NCBI GenBank assembly: GCA_947501635.1
Contig: CANMWT010000009.1
Coordinates: 1 to 64,000 of the forward strand
DNA length: 64,000 nucleotides
Source: an uncultured Roseobacter sp.
Lineage (GTDB): Bacteria > Pseudomonadota > Alphaproteobacteria > Rhodobacterales > Rhodobacteraceae
Direction: 5' to 3'
The position numbers were made by a program, and so were the translations under genes. Below, piece after piece: positions 43,742-53,531 of this stretch. The notes under the pieces are model-generated. The model saw only the letters and a program-made list of their open reading frames with translations, did no database searches and was not told the DNA's origin. Each line of letters begins with the position of its first letter. Within the stretch, counting starts at the first letter, position 1.

Positions 43742-45502
43742 CTACTCCGCTGCTTGTGTTTTCCCGTCGCTGCCCATTACGGGCAACTGCATCTCGAATA
43801 CCGCGCCGCCCGCCTGCCCGTTTCGGGCCATCAGGCGACCGCCGAGGTCTGTCACGATCTGCGAGGAAATGGCAAGACCCAGCCCCACGCCGTCGCCGGG
43901 CTGTTTGGTGGTGTAAAAGGGTTCGAACAAGGCATCGAGATCCTCGATCCCGGGACCATTGTCACGCACGGTCAGTGTTGCAGTCTCGCCTGAGGACAAA
44001 ATGATATCCACCTTCGGGTTCCGTTGGGATTTAGTCGCATCAATGGCGTTACGCAAAAGGTTAACCATCACCTGTTCGATCCTCAGCCGGTCGCCCAATA
44101 CCTCCACCTTCTCGTCGGGCACAATCCGGCTGATCTGAACCTGCCGCTGTCGCAGCTGGGGCTCCATCATGGCGAGGCTGGACGCCAGCGCATCCCCCAT
44201 ATCTACAGGCGAAAACGCCTCCTGCCCTTTGCGCGCATAGGATTTCAACTGCCGCGTGATCCCGCCCATCCTCTCGATCAGATCGTCAATGCGACCGAAG
44301 GACGACAACGCCTCTTCACTGCGGTTGCGTTTAAGCAAAAGCCGCGCGCCCGCAAGATAGGTCTTCATCGCCGCCAAGGGCTGGTTCAACTCGTGGCTGA
44401 CCGCTGCCGACATCTCACCCAGAGCGGCAAGCTTGCTGGATTGCTCCAGCGTCTGTTCTGCCACCGCAAGCGTCTCCTGCACCCGTTTGCGCTCGGCAAT
44501 TTCCCGCTGGAGCGCTGTGTTGAGCCGCCGCAACTGAGCAGATTCCCGCTGAAACAGCGCCATCCGCAATGCTGTACGACGACTCAGGGCATAAAATGTC
44601 AGCGCCAAAAGAATCGCAAACCCCATAATCTCAAGCGCCAAAACGCCATTCACCCGCTCGCGTACCGAGGCATAGGTGGTGTAACTGGTCATGCGCCACC
44701 CACGAAACGGGATGCGGTTTTCAAGGCGCATCACCGCTTCGCCCTGCAGATAGGCGTCAGGCGGCAGCGCGGTCCAGTCCGCCGTCGCCTGAATCGCCCG
44801 TTGAATGGCATTCTGCGGCGTCTGACGGGCCAGCGCCTCCTGCTCTGTGCGCCCGCGCCAGCGCGGCTCTGTGGTCAGAATAATTGTACCGGTACTGTCA
44901 GTCACGATCACGGCGTCAGAGATGCCAGCCCAGGCGCGACCGAATTTTTGCAGGTCCACCTCCACCATGATAACGCCCAGAACGTCAGAACCGGACTGCA
45001 CGCGACGCGAGTAGAAAAACGCATAGCCCCCCGTTTCCCGTTCCGACACGGTGAAAACCGTCGCATTTGACCGGATGGCGTCCACAAAAAAGGCCTCCGA
45101 ACGGTGACTGGCCCCCAGCCGGTTCCGGTCCGTTGCTGCCACCGTGCGCCCATCGATATCCAAAAGCATCAAGGACGCGGCACCGATCTCTTCCACAAAG
45201 GAAATCAAACGCCGTGTCGACGCGGTGTAATCACCGGAATTCAACGCTCCGATCAGCTCCGGATCCCGTGCCAGAAGCTGGGGAACAATCGCGTTCTGGC
45301 GCAACTCGGCCAGCAGGTTGCCGCTGTACAATGCAAGGCGCAGCTCTGCGCGGTCGCGCGTGCTGTCGGTAAAGCGGTCGGTCAACAATTTGTTGGTCAC
45401 CGAAACGACAACCACCGCAATGACCAGCAGCACCGCCACCGCCATGCGGATGCGCCAGTTGGACACAAAAGTCTCGTGTTCCGCTGAAAGGTCGTTGTCC
45501 AT
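43742..45502 (-). CDS. dctB: DctB-type sensor histidine kinase
   Basis: This is a 586-residue kinase. One transmembrane helix (residues 18-40) and another near 290-310 bracket a periplasmic dCache sensor domain, as in C4-dicarboxylate sensors. A coiled-coil linker leads to the H box AALGEMSAAVSHELNQPLAAMKTYLAG. The N box LLRNAIDATK, G1 DNGPG and G2 GVGLGLAIS follow. It should phosphorylate the adjacent regulator in response to a small carboxylate. Confidence 0.88.
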   Translation of the reverse strand: MDNDLSAEHETFVSNWRIRMAVAVLLVIAVVVVSVTNKLLTDRFTDSTRDRAELRLALYSGNLLAELRQNAIVPQLLARDPELIGALNSGDYTASTRRLISFVEEIGAASLMLLDIDGRTVAATDRNRLGASHRSEAFFVDAIRSNATVFTVSERETGGYAFFYSRRVQSGSDVLGVIMVEVDLQKFGRAWAGISDAVIVTDSTGTIILTTEPRWRGRTEQEALARQTPQNAIQRAIQATADWTALPPDAYLQGEAVMRLENRIPFRGWRMTSYTTYASVRERVNGVLALEIMGFAILLALTFYALSRRTALRMALFQRESAQLRRLNTALQREIAERKRVQETLAVAEQTLEQSSKLAALGEMSAAVSHELNQPLAAMKTYLAGARLLLKRNRSEEALSSFGRIDDLIERMGGITRQLKSYARKGQEAFSPVDMGDALASSLAMMEPQLRQRQVQISRIVPDEKVEVLGDRLRIEQVMVNLLRNAIDATKSQRNPKVDIILSSGETATLTVRDNGPGIEDLDALFEPFYTTKQPGDGVGLGLAISSQIVTDLGGRLMARNGQAGGAVFEMQLPVMGSDGKTQAAE

Positions 45503-45539
45503 GCCACCAGCCTACGCCGAAGGGCTGGGCCTGCTCAAG

Positions 45540-46208
45540 TCACGCCGCTGTCAGTGCCCCGGCCAATGCGCGAAAGAGTGCCTGCCCGTCCGTGCCGCCA
45601 TGCACGGCGTCTGCCGCCCGCTCGGGATGCGGCATCATCCCCAGGACACGGCGATTCTCGGACAGAATGCCGGCGATGTCTGCCTTCGCCCCGTTCGGCG
45701 TGTCGGTATAGGTAAAAGCCACGCGGTCTTCGCCCTGCAGCCGCGCGATGATGTCATCGTCTGCAAAGTAATTCCCGTCATGGTGGGCAATGGGAATATC
45801 GATCACATCCCCCGCATTGTAACCTTCGGTGAACACCGAAGCCGATGTCTCAACCTTGAGGCCCACGGTCTTGCAGATGTATTTCAGACCCGCATTGCGC
45901 AACAAGGCGCCAGGCAAAAGCCCCGTCTCGGTCAACACCTGAAACCCGTTGCATATGCCAATCACATAACCGCCTCGCGCGGCATGTGCAGCAACCGATC
46001 GGCAGATCGGAGAGTTTGCGGCAATCGCACCGCAGCGCAAATAGTCGCCAAAAGAAAAACCGCCGGGAATGCCAATGATGTCGACGCCGGCCGGGATCTC
46101 CGTATCCTTGTGCCAGACCTTGGACACCCTGGCCCCTGCCGCTTCAAAGGCGACAGCCAGATCACGATCACAATTCGACCCGGGAAAGACAACGACCGCA
46201 GCGTGCAT
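45540..46208 (-). CDS. purQ: phosphoribosylformylglycinamidine synthase, glutaminase subunit
   Basis: This is a 222-residue class I glutamine amidotransferase that supplies ammonia to PurL in purine synthesis. It has the catalytic cysteine in [14 protein letters not shown] and the His/Glu pair in MMPHPERA. Its ATG shares a base with the purS stop (TGATG). PurL is not in this window. Confidence 0.95.
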   Translation of the reverse strand: MHAAVVVFPGSNCDRDLAVAFEAAGARVSKVWHKDTEIPAGVDIIGIPGGFSFGDYLRCGAIAANSPICRSVAAHAARGGYVIGICNGFQVLTETGLLPGALLRNAGLKYICKTVGLKVETSASVFTEGYNAGDVIDIPIAHHDGNYFADDDIIARLQGEDRVAFTYTDTPNGAKADIAGILSENRRVLGMMPHPERAADAVHGGTDGQALFRALAGALTAA

Positions 46209-46438
46209 CAGCCCATCTCCACCGTGTAGGATTCGATGACAGTATTTGCGAGCAGCTTTTCACACATGGCAGCAACATCGGCTTCTGTGGCACCGTCTTC
46301 CAGATCCAGCTCGATAACCTTGCCCTGCCGCACCCCATGCACACCGTCAAAGCCCAAAGCACCAAGCGCGTGACGCACCGCCTCGCCCTGCGGATCCAAA
46401 ACACCATTCTTCAACATCACATGCACCCGTGCCTTCAT
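46208..46438 (-). CDS. purS: phosphoribosylformylglycinamidine synthase subunit PurS
   Basis: This is a 76-residue subunit that bridges PurQ and PurL. The start at 46438 ([33 protein letters not shown]) matches the family exactly. It sits between purC and purQ on the same strand and overlaps purQ. Confidence 0.93.
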   Translation of the reverse strand: MKARVHVMLKNGVLDPQGEAVRHALGALGFDGVHGVRQGKVIELDLEDGATEADVAAMCEKLLANTVIESYTVEMG

Positions 46439-46493
46439 CGCACCACCCGCTCCTCTGTCATCTTGCAAAATAAACTCAAATCCGACCCGTCAA

Positions 46494-47255
46494 TCAGTTG
46501 ATCAGCGTCGGCTTGGTGATCGGCGTCGCATTTTTCGGCATCACCCCAAGCCGCGTGGCGACTTCCGTGTAGGCATCCGCCAGATTTCCCAGATCACGCC
46601 TGAAAACATCCTTGTCCAGCTTCGCGCCGGTCTCGATGTCCCACAACCGGCAACTGTCCGGGCTGATTTCATCCGCAATCACCAGCCGCTGGAAATCACC
46701 TTCAAACACCCGACCGACCTCGATCTTGAAATCGATCAGACGAATGCCGACGCCCAACAAGAGCCCGGACATGAAATCGTTCACCCGCAAGGCGAGGCTG
46801 AGAATATCGTCCATATCCTGCTGGCTTGCCCAGCCGAAGGCCGCGATATGTTCTTCGGTCACCAGCGGATCGCCAAGACTGTCGTCTTTGTAGCAATACT
46901 CAACGATCGGACGCGGCAGTTGCGTGCCCTCTTCCAGACCCAACCGCTGCGACATGGTGCCCGCGGCATAGTTGCGCACAATAACTTCCAGCGGAATGAT
47001 CTCGACACTGCGCACCAACTGCTCGCGCATGTTCAAACGCCGAATGAAATGGGTGGGCACACCAATCTGTCCCAAACCGGTCATGAAGAACTCGGACAAA
47101 CGGTTGTTCAAAACCCCTTTACCCTCAATCACAGCTTTTTTCTGTGCGTTGTAAGCTGTTGCGTCGTCTTTGAAGTACTGGACAATCGTGCCAGGCTCGG
47201 GGCCTTCATACAGGATTTTCGCTTTACCTTCGTAGATTTTCTTGCGCCGGGCCAT
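46494..47255 (-). CDS. purC: SAICAR synthetase
   Basis: This is phosphoribosylaminoimidazole-succinocarboxamide synthase, 253 residues. The start at 47255 ([23 protein letters not shown]) follows AAAGGA. Signatures are [41 protein letters not shown] and [10 protein letters not shown]. It is the first gene of purC-purS-purQ. Confidence 0.95.
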   Translation of the reverse strand: MARRKKIYEGKAKILYEGPEPGTIVQYFKDDATAYNAQKKAVIEGKGVLNNRLSEFFMTGLGQIGVPTHFIRRLNMREQLVRSVEIIPLEVIVRNYAAGTMSQRLGLEEGTQLPRPIVEYCYKDDSLGDPLVTEEHIAAFGWASQQDMDDILSLALRVNDFMSGLLLGVGIRLIDFKIEVGRVFEGDFQRLVIADEISPDSCRLWDIETGAKLDKDVFRRDLGNLADAYTEVATRLGVMPKNATPITKPTLIN

Positions 47256-47413
47256 GGGCGTCCTTTCGCGAGCACGCCCTGCAGAACAGGGCCATTCATG
47301 CGCCTCTCTTAGTGCAAGGTCAGCGCTGCTGCAAGCCGAGGCATCTTGCGCAATGCCGCACAAACTCGCATATCTGTGTCAAACGACCAATAAATCTTCA
47401 GGAGACAGCCCAG

Positions 47414-47728
47414 ATGACCACGTTTGACGATCGCGAAAACGCATTCGAGAACAAATATGCGCATGATGCAGAGATGCAATTCAAGGCCGAAGCGCGACGC
47501 AACAAGCTTTTGGGACTTTGGGCAGCGGACTTGCTGGGCAAGACCGGCGCGGACGCCGATGACTACGCCAAGGAAGTGGTGAAATCCGATTTCGAGGAAG
47601 CGGGCCACGAAGATGTCTACCGCAAGGTCTCGGGTGATCTGGGCGACAAGGCGGACGAAGCAACGATCCGTGCGCAGATGGCGTCTCTACTGGTCGAGGC
47701 AAAGCGCCAGTTGATGGAAGACGACTGA
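47414..47728 (+). CDS. F1-ATPase inhibitor subunit zeta (DUF1476)
   Basis: This is a 104-residue helical protein. The sequence MTTFDDRENAFENKYAHDAEMQFKAEARRNKLLGLWAADLLGKTG closely follows the zeta subunit of Paracoccus denitrificans, whose N-terminal helix enters F1 and blocks ATP hydrolysis. AGGAGA precedes ATG at 47414. It is far from any atp genes here, divergent from purC, and has its own terminator. Confidence 0.88.
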   Translation: MTTFDDRENAFENKYAHDAEMQFKAEARRNKLLGLWAADLLGKTGADADDYAKEVVKSDFEEAGHEDVYRKVSGDLGDKADEATIRAQMASLLVEAKRQLMEDD

Positions 47729-47762
47729 CCCAAAGGGTCACACCGATCAGGTCAAAATAATG

Positions 47763-47793
47763 CCGCGTCTCACTCCGGGACGCGGCCTTTTTT
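47763..47793 (+). terminator. Rho-independent terminator of zeta subunit gene
   Basis: CCGCGTC and GGACGCGG form a GC-rich stem around a short loop, followed by CCTTTTTT. It starts 35 bases after the stop codon. Confidence 0.85.
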
Positions 47794-47916
47794 GGTCGAC
47801 AAGACGGCGACGTTCTCGCCGGGCCTTGGAGCCTGCTTCATGTAAATGATGAGTATTATGAATTTGCTTCACCATAAGCGACATGACAAGAGGGTGTACG
47901 AAGTGTGGAGCCCACG

Positions 47917-48939
47917 ATGACAAACCCTTTCAACGACCTTCTGGAGGCAAACGGATTTCTGCTTGCCGATGGCGCGACAGGCACCAACCTTTTTGACATG
48001 GGGCTTATGTCCGGCGACGCGCCGGAGTTATGGAATACTCAGGAACCCCAAAAGGTTAAGGCACTCTATGAAGGTGCCGTAAACGCCGGCAGCGACCTTT
48101 TTCTCACCAACTCCTTCGGCGCAAATGCCTCTCGACTGAAACTGCACGACGCGGCACGCCGTGTACATGAACTCAGCCGTGTCGCTGCGGAAATCGCGCG
48201 CGACGTGGCAGACACCGCAGGCAGGACAGTCGTTGTCGCAGGCTCTGTCGGGCCGACAGGCGAGATTATGGAACCCGTAGGCACGCTCAGTCACAGCCTC
48301 GCGGTGGAGATGTTTCACGAGACAGCAGACGGTTTGAAAGCCGGCGGTGCCGACGTCGGCTGGCTCGAAACCATCAGCGCGCCCGAAGAGTACCGCGCCG
48401 CCGCCGAAGGGTTCAAGCTGGCCGGCCTGCCCTGGTGCGGCACCATGAGCTTTGACACAGCCGGGCGCACGATGATGGGGTTGACAAGCGCCGACATGGT
48501 CAAGATGGTGGACGATCTGGGCGACGATGGGCCCCTGGCCTTTGGCGCCAACTGCGGCACCGGTGCTTCCGATCTGCTGCGCACGGTGCTTGGCTTTGCC
48601 ACGCAGGGCACCGAACGCCCTGTCATCGCAAAAGGTAACGCGGGTATCCCGAAATATGTAGACGGCCACATCCACTACGATGGCACACCCGAACTGATGG
48701 CCGATTACGCTGTGATGGCGCGGGCCTGCGGCGCAAAAGTGATCGGTGGCTGCTGCGGAACCAAACCGGCGCATCTGCGCAAAATGCGCGAGGCCCTCGA
48801 CACGCGCAGAATGGACCAGGCGCCCGCACTGGAGGAAATCGTCGACCGTCTGGGGCCTTTCTCGTCACAGGCCGATGGTACAGAAGAAGGCACACAGCCG
48901 CAAAGACGTGCCGGAAGGCGCCGCCGCAGCGCGGTCTGA
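47917..48939 (+). CDS. bmt: homocysteine S-methyltransferase (BHMT/MetH-N type)
   Basis: This is a zinc-dependent methyltransferase of 340 residues. The start at 47917 (MTNPFNDLLEANGFLLADGATGTNLF) follows GGAG. The zinc cysteines are in GANCGTGASD and VIGGCCGTKPAHLRKM. It transfers a methyl group to homocysteine to form methionine. In roseobacters it is often annotated as betaine-homocysteine methyltransferase. The next gene encodes a corrinoid protein, so it may instead work as the homocysteine module of a split cobalamin methionine synthase. The tail is basic (RRAGRRRRSAV). Confidence 0.85.
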   Translation: MTNPFNDLLEANGFLLADGATGTNLFDMGLMSGDAPELWNTQEPQKVKALYEGAVNAGSDLFLTNSFGANASRLKLHDAARRVHELSRVAAEIARDVADTAGRTVVVAGSVGPTGEIMEPVGTLSHSLAVEMFHETADGLKAGGADVGWLETISAPEEYRAAAEGFKLAGLPWCGTMSFDTAGRTMMGLTSADMVKMVDDLGDDGPLAFGANCGTGASDLLRTVLGFATQGTERPVIAKGNAGIPKYVDGHIHYDGTPELMADYAVMARACGAKVIGGCCGTKPAHLRKMREALDTRRMDQAPALEEIVDRLGPFSSQADGTEEGTQPQRRAGRRRRSAV

Positions 48940-49136
48940 CTGATCCCGACCCCGACCCCAGGCAGAAGGTATTTTTGTATGGCATTGCATACATTTTAGA
49001 AAAAACCCTGCAGATTTCGAGATGAAGGGTCGCACTCTGCACGATCTGTGTCGCAATCCGGACAGTGCAAAAAACCACTTGGAGCGAAAGATGAACCGCA
49101 GATCAAAGCAGCCTTGCCCTTAGCGAAGGAAAAACC

Positions 49137-49835
49137 ATGTCCGAAGAAGACGACATCATTCTTGCCGATTTGGACGATGAAGAACTTGTCCAGCAGATGT
49201 TTGACGACCTCTATGACGGCCTCAAGGAAGAGATCGAAGAGGCTGTCGAAATTCTGCTCGAACGTGGCTGGCAACCCTATGACATCCTGACCAAGGCACT
49301 GGTGGGCGGCATGACGATCGTGGGCGCTGATTTCCGCGACGGTATCCTCTTTGTGCCCGAAGTCCTGCTGGCCGCAAACGCGATGAAGGGGGGGATGGCG
49401 ATCCTCAAGCCCCTGCTGGCCGAAACCGGCGCGCCAAGAGTGGGCAAAATGGTCATCGGCACCGTCAAAGGCGATATCCACGACATTGGCAAAAACCTCG
49501 TCGGCATGATGATGGAAGGCGCAGGTTTCGAAGTTGTCGATCTTGGCATCAACAACCCCGTCGAAGCCTACATGGAGGCGCTGGAGCAGGAAAAACCTGA
49601 AATCCTCGGGATGTCCGCGCTGCTGACCACCACAATGCCCTATATGAAAGTGGTGATCGATACGATGGTCGAACAGGGTGTGCGGGATGACTATATCGTT
49701 CTGGTCGGAGGTGCTCCACTCAACGAGGAATTCGGCAAAGCCATCGGTGCGGACGCATACTGCCGCGACGCGGCTGTCGCGGTGGAAACAGCAAAAGAAT
49801 GGGTCGGCCGCCGGCACAATCAGAAATCCGCCTGA
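49137..49835 (+). CDS. corrinoid (cobalamin-binding) methyltransfer protein
   Basis: This is a 232-residue protein with the MetH/MtbC-type helical cap (LYDGLKEEIEEAVEILLERGWQPYDILTKALVGGMTIVG) followed by the Rossmann B12 domain. The cobalt-ligand motif is GTVKGDIHDIGKNLVGMMM (DxHxxG), with the downstream VDLGINNPVEAYM and LVGGAPLNEEFGKAIGADAYCRDA. It shuttles methyl groups between partner methyltransferases. It lies between the homocysteine methyltransferase and DUF1638 on the same strand, after about 200 bp of noncoding leader. Confidence 0.9.
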   Translation: MSEEDDIILADLDDEELVQQMFDDLYDGLKEEIEEAVEILLERGWQPYDILTKALVGGMTIVGADFRDGILFVPEVLLAANAMKGGMAILKPLLAETGAPRVGKMVIGTVKGDIHDIGKNLVGMMMEGAGFEVVDLGINNPVEAYMEALEQEKPEILGMSALLTTTMPYMKVVIDTMVEQGVRDDYIVLVGGAPLNEEFGKAIGADAYCRDAAVAVETAKEWVGRRHNQKSA

Positions 49836-49902
49836 TATCGGCGGGACCCGCATCAGCACACTGTTGCCGGCGCGCCGGATGAAAGGCATTGGCAACAGCA
49901 AT

Positions 49903-50541
49903 ATGACACGCATGGACGATACAGACCTCACCGAAAAGGGCCTGCCGCTGACCGCCCCCAGCGGCAAGGTGCTCGTGATTGCTTGCGGCGCACTGGCCCG
50001 CGAAATCATAGACCTGAAATCCGCAAATGGCTGGGCCCACATCGATCTGACCTGCCTGCCCGCAAGCTACCATCTTTACCCGGAAAAAATCACCGACGCC
50101 GTGCGCACATCCGTCACGAAACACCGCGCCTCCTACGATCAGATTTTTGTGGCCTACGCCGACTGCGGAACCGGTGGCCTCTTGCAACAGGCCTGCGATG
50201 CATTAGGCATCGAAATGATCGCAGGACCGCATTGCTACAGTTTCTTTGAAGGCAACGACCGCTTTGCAGCCAGCGCCGAGCAGGAAATGACCACCTTCTA
50301 CCTGACCGATTTTCTCGTCCGCCAGTTCGAGGCCTTCATTATCCGCCCCATGGGTCTCGACCGACACCCCGAACTCAGAGACACCTACTTCGCCCACTAC
50401 GAAAAACTGGTCTATCAGGCTCAGACAGACGACCCTGCCCTGACAGCCAAAGCCCGCGACTGCGCCAAACAACTGGGGCTGGCATTCGAAAGACGCTTCA
50501 CCGGCTACGGTGATCTGGCCACATCCCTGCGCAAGCTCTAG
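49903..50541 (+). CDS. DUF1638 protein
   Basis: This is a protein of about 212 residues; the start is uncertain (ATG at 49879, 49903 or 49912). The conserved core is GKVLVIACGALAREIIDL, IDLTCLPASYHLYPEKI, VAYADCGTGG and IAGPHCYSFFEG, with several invariant cysteines and histidines that suggest metal or corrinoid contact. DUF1638 genes commonly adjoin corrinoid methyltransferase genes. The biochemical role is not known to me. Confidence 0.8.
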   Translation: MTRMDDTDLTEKGLPLTAPSGKVLVIACGALAREIIDLKSANGWAHIDLTCLPASYHLYPEKITDAVRTSVTKHRASYDQIFVAYADCGTGGLLQQACDALGIEMIAGPHCYSFFEGNDRFAASAEQEMTTFYLTDFLVRQFEAFIIRPMGLDRHPELRDTYFAHYEKLVYQAQTDDPALTAKARDCAKQLGLAFERRFTGYGDLATSLRKL

Positions 50542-50544
50542 CGC

Positions 50545-50576
50545 TTCTTTGGTCCATAAATATCCCCGCCGGAGGC
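50545..50576 (-). repeat. 32-nt 3'-region element, copy downstream of sufE
   Basis: 27 of 32 positions match 22180-22211. It lies about 30 bases beyond the sufE stop, reading on the minus strand as GCCTCCGGC...GACCAAAGAA, in the spacer between two convergent genes. Confidence 0.65.
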
Positions 50577-50605
50577 AGGGCTCCCCCAGGGAGGCGCTCT
50601 GACCG

Positions 50606-51025
50606 CTACGACTGCGCCGTAACCTCTGCCGCAACCTTGCGGATGCGTTCTATCATGGCCCGCAAACCGTTTGAGCGCTGCGCCGACAGATGGTCGTTCA
50701 ATCCCAGCCGTTCCATCTCCGCGCGGGCATCAATATCCAGAACCTGATCCACCGGAACGTCATTGTACAACCGCCGCAACACCGCGATCAGACCATTCAC
50801 AATCATCGCGTCACTTTCACCGTCAAAATGCATCACCCCATCGTCGGGTGTCACATGCAACCACACCTGGCTGGCACAGCCGTCCACTTTCGTTGACGGC
50901 ACTTTCAACGCATCTTCCAATGGCGCCATCGCCTTGCCTTCCTCGATCACCAGACGATACCGGTCTTCCCAATCCTCAAGAAACTCGAAGTCTTCCACCA
51001 ACTCTTCAAAAGCTGCTTGCGCCAT
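50606..51025 (-). CDS. sufE: SufE family sulfur acceptor
   Basis: This is a 139-residue protein that accepts persulfide sulfur from a cysteine desulfurase. The active-site cysteine is in VDGCASQVWLHV. The start at 51025 follows AAAGGAG. The fold markers FEFLEDWEDRYRLVIEEGK and NGLIAVLRRLYNDVP are present. It is not next to other suf genes. Confidence 0.92.
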   Translation of the reverse strand: MAQAAFEELVEDFEFLEDWEDRYRLVIEEGKAMAPLEDALKVPSTKVDGCASQVWLHVTPDDGVMHFDGESDAMIVNGLIAVLRRLYNDVPVDQVLDIDARAEMERLGLNDHLSAQRSNGLRAMIERIRKVAAEVTAQS

Positions 51026-51155
51026 GACATCTCCTTTTGCGTCGCGCGTTAGGTATGTCGAGACAGCACAAAGGTCCAGCCCCGGATCAAGGGAGCTTTT
51101 CAACTCAGGCCATATAGTCTAGGTCACTGGTACACAGTAGTATGACGGCGGACTT

Positions 51156-51662
51156 ATGCGGACTTCAGCACCAGCGCTTCTGATGGCAGCACTCTTTCTT
51201 GCAGGCTGCAGCACCAACGCAAATCCGATGAACTGGTTCGGACGCGACGCGCCCGACGAAAGCGTGCTCGAACCCATTGAAGCGGACAATCCACTGATCC
51301 CTGACTCAAGCGGCATCTTCCGCCGTGATCCCAGCGAGACCAACCGCTATCTTGGTACGACAATTGATGCCATCTCGGACCTGACAGTTGAAAAGGTCCC
51401 CGGCGGCATTCTCATTCGTGCAACAGGGCGCTCGGCGACACAAGGCGCATTCAATGCGCGCCTGACCCCGCAAAACGAAGACGAGCTGCCGCAGGACGGA
51501 GTGCTCACCTACCAGCTACAGGCGCAATACAAACCCGTCACCGGAGGTGCACCGGAAACACGCGAAGTGACAGTGGCGCGCAAACTGACAGATCAGGAAG
51601 CGCTCGGCGCGCGCACAATCCGGGTCGAAGGGTTGCAAAACGCGCTCGAACGCCGTCGCTGA
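51156..51662 (+). CDS. putative lipoprotein
   Basis: This is a 168-residue protein with a lipobox LFLAGC at residues 13-18. Acylation and anchoring in the envelope are therefore likely, with Ser/Thr after the cysteine favouring the outer membrane. The mature part (DLTVEKVPGGILIRATGRSATQGAFNARLTP...REVTVARKLTDQEALGARTIRVEG) is beta-rich. The family is uncharacterised but looks typical of Rhodobacteraceae. Confidence 0.75.
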   Translation: MRTSAPALLMAALFLAGCSTNANPMNWFGRDAPDESVLEPIEADNPLIPDSSGIFRRDPSETNRYLGTTIDAISDLTVEKVPGGILIRATGRSATQGAFNARLTPQNEDELPQDGVLTYQLQAQYKPVTGGAPETREVTVARKLTDQEALGARTIRVEGLQNALERRR

Positions 51663-51678
51663 CGCGGGCGTGCCGGCG

Positions 51679-52839
51679 TCAATCCAGCCGCACGATACGG
51701 ACAGTAGCCCCTTCTGCCGTCAAGGCGATTTTACCCTCGCACAACAGCAGCGCGTCCTCACCGAACACCTCACGACGCCAGCCCTTCAGCGCAGGCACAT
51801 CCCGCACACCCGCCGCAATGGCATCAAGATCAGCCGCCGGCGCGATGAGCTTGGCGGCAACCCCTGCGCTTTCGGTTTTGCTTTTCAACAAAACCCGCAA
51901 GAGATCCGCCAAGGCAGGGTTGACCTGCAGCTTGTCCCTTGAACGATCCGGCTGTGGCATCTGCTCAGCGGCACAGGCCACCCCATCCGACACAGCTTTG
52001 AGAATACCTTCGGCAATATCTCCCCGGCGCGCTTCGCGCAGCAGCAACCGCGACCGCCCCAGCTCTTCGATCGTTTTCGGCTTGTTCGACGCAAGCTCGA
52101 CCAGAGCATCATCTTTGTAGACGCGGTTACGGGGAATGTTGCGCTCTTGCGCAAACTCCTCGCGGAAAGCTGCAAGCTCTCGGACAACCGCCAGAAAACG
52201 CGGCGAATTGGTGCGTGTCTTGACGCGACGCCACGCCTCTTGCGGGGCGACCACATAGGTTTCATGCGACGTCAACACGGACAGCTCTTCGTTTACCCAT
52301 CGGCTGCGGCCCGTCTCTTCAAGCTTTTCAGCAAGAAACTCATAGATCACGCGCAAATGCGTGACATCCGCCAGCGCATAGGATTTCTGCGCATCGGTCA
52401 AAGGCCGGCGCGACCAGTCGGTAAAACGTGACGTCTTGTCCAGCGGCTTTTTCGCAATACGGCGCACCAGCGTCTCATAGCCCACCTGCTCGCCGAACCC
52501 GCAAACCATCGCGGCAACCTGCGTGTCGAAAAGCGGCTCGGGAAAAACCTGCGCATCGACGTAAAATATCTCAAGATCCTGCCGTGCGGCATGAAAGACC
52601 TTGACCACCGAAGTGTCGCGAAAGAGATCGTAAAGTGGTTCCAGCGAGATGCCTTTGGCCAGAGGATCGACCAGACACGCAGTGCTGTCGTCCTCACCCG
52701 GCATCGCAAGCTGGATCAGGCACAGCTTGGAATAATAGGTCCGCTCGCGCAGAAATTCCGTGTCCACTGTAACATAATCATGCGCTGCTGCGGCCGTACA
52801 AAACTCGGCGAGTTCCTGCGTCGTTGTGATGGTTCTCAT
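51679..52839 (-). CDS. rnd: ribonuclease D
   Basis: This is a 386-residue DEDD-type 3'-5' exoribonuclease that matures tRNA and other stable RNA. The exonuclease motifs are YVTVDTEFLRERTYY, VKVFHAARQDLEIF and QKSYALADVTHLRVIYE. HRDC domains follow (AFREEFAQERNIPRNRVYKDDALVELAS). It converges with the lipoprotein gene. Confidence 0.93.
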   Translation of the reverse strand: MRTITTTQELAEFCTAAAAHDYVTVDTEFLRERTYYSKLCLIQLAMPGEDDSTACLVDPLAKGISLEPLYDLFRDTSVVKVFHAARQDLEIFYVDAQVFPEPLFDTQVAAMVCGFGEQVGYETLVRRIAKKPLDKTSRFTDWSRRPLTDAQKSYALADVTHLRVIYEFLAEKLEETGRSRWVNEELSVLTSHETYVVAPQEAWRRVKTRTNSPRFLAVVRELAAFREEFAQERNIPRNRVYKDDALVELASNKPKTIEELGRSRLLLREARRGDIAEGILKAVSDGVACAAEQMPQPDRSRDKLQVNPALADLLRVLLKSKTESAGVAAKLIAPAADLDAIAAGVRDVPALKGWRREVFGEDALLLCEGKIALTAEGATVRIVRLD

Positions 52840-52934
52840 AGAGACATTTCTTTTGTTTTTTCGTTCACACCACCACCTGTCATCAAACTGTTACACGAGC
52901 GTACAGATGTTGGCCAGAACGAGTTCCCACAAAC

Positions 52935-53531
52935 CTAACTTTCCAAAAACACTGGCGTCTTTTCCCCGACCAGAAAACGGCGCAGCACCATCGGATAAAG
53001 GATATGCTCCTGCTCGAGAACACGGGCAGCCAGCGTGGCCTCGGTATCGTCAGGCAAAACCGGCACGCGCGCCTGTCCTAAAATCGGCCCGTCGTCCAGT
53101 ACCGGGGTGACCTCGTGAACTGTGCAACCGTGTTCCTTGTCGCCCGCTTTCAAAGCGCGCGCGTGGGTGTGCAATCCGCGGTACTTCGGCAAAAGCGAGG
53201 GGTGAATGTTCAACATATGCCCACGCCATTCATCCACAAACCCCGCGGTCAGCTTGCGCATAAAACCAGCAAGGCAGATCACATCGGGTTTATGCTTTGC
53301 GATCGCTCCCATCAGCGCATGTTCAAAGGCCGTCCGGTCGCCGTGAAAGGGTTGGTGGCGCACAACTTCCGTCGGCACCCCACGTTCTTCCGCGCGCTCC
53401 AGCCCTGCGGCTGCGGGATCATTGGACAACACAACACAGGCACGCCCGGCATGATCCCCTGTCATACTGTCGAGGAGCTTGACCATGTTCGAGCCACCGC
53501 CCGAAATAAAAATAGCCACGCGTCGGGTCAC
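52935..53531 (-). CDS. purN: phosphoribosylglycinamide formyltransferase
   Basis: This is a 198-residue enzyme that formylates GAR with 10-formyl-THF. It begins [17 protein letters not shown] and has the catalytic Asn-His-Asp set in the [31 protein letters not shown] and [13 protein letters not shown] segments. The start is GTG at 53531, overlapping the purM TGA by four bases (GTGA). Confidence 0.95.
   Translation of the reverse strand: MTRRVAIFISGGGSNMVKLLDSMTGDHAGRACVVLSNDPAAAGLERAEERGVPTEVVRHQPFHGDRTAFEHALMGAIAKHKPDVICLAGFMRKLTAGFVDEWRGHMLNIHPSLLPKYRGLHTHARALKAGDKEHGCTVHEVTPVLDDGPILGQARVPVLPDDTEATLAARVLEQEHILYPMVLRRFLVGEKTPVFLES

Noticed and set aside
47794-49136. SAM, SAH or cobalamin riboswitch before the methionine-synthase genes
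   Set aside because: The leaders at 47794-47916 and 48940-49136 show no recognisable B12 box or SAM-riboswitch core.
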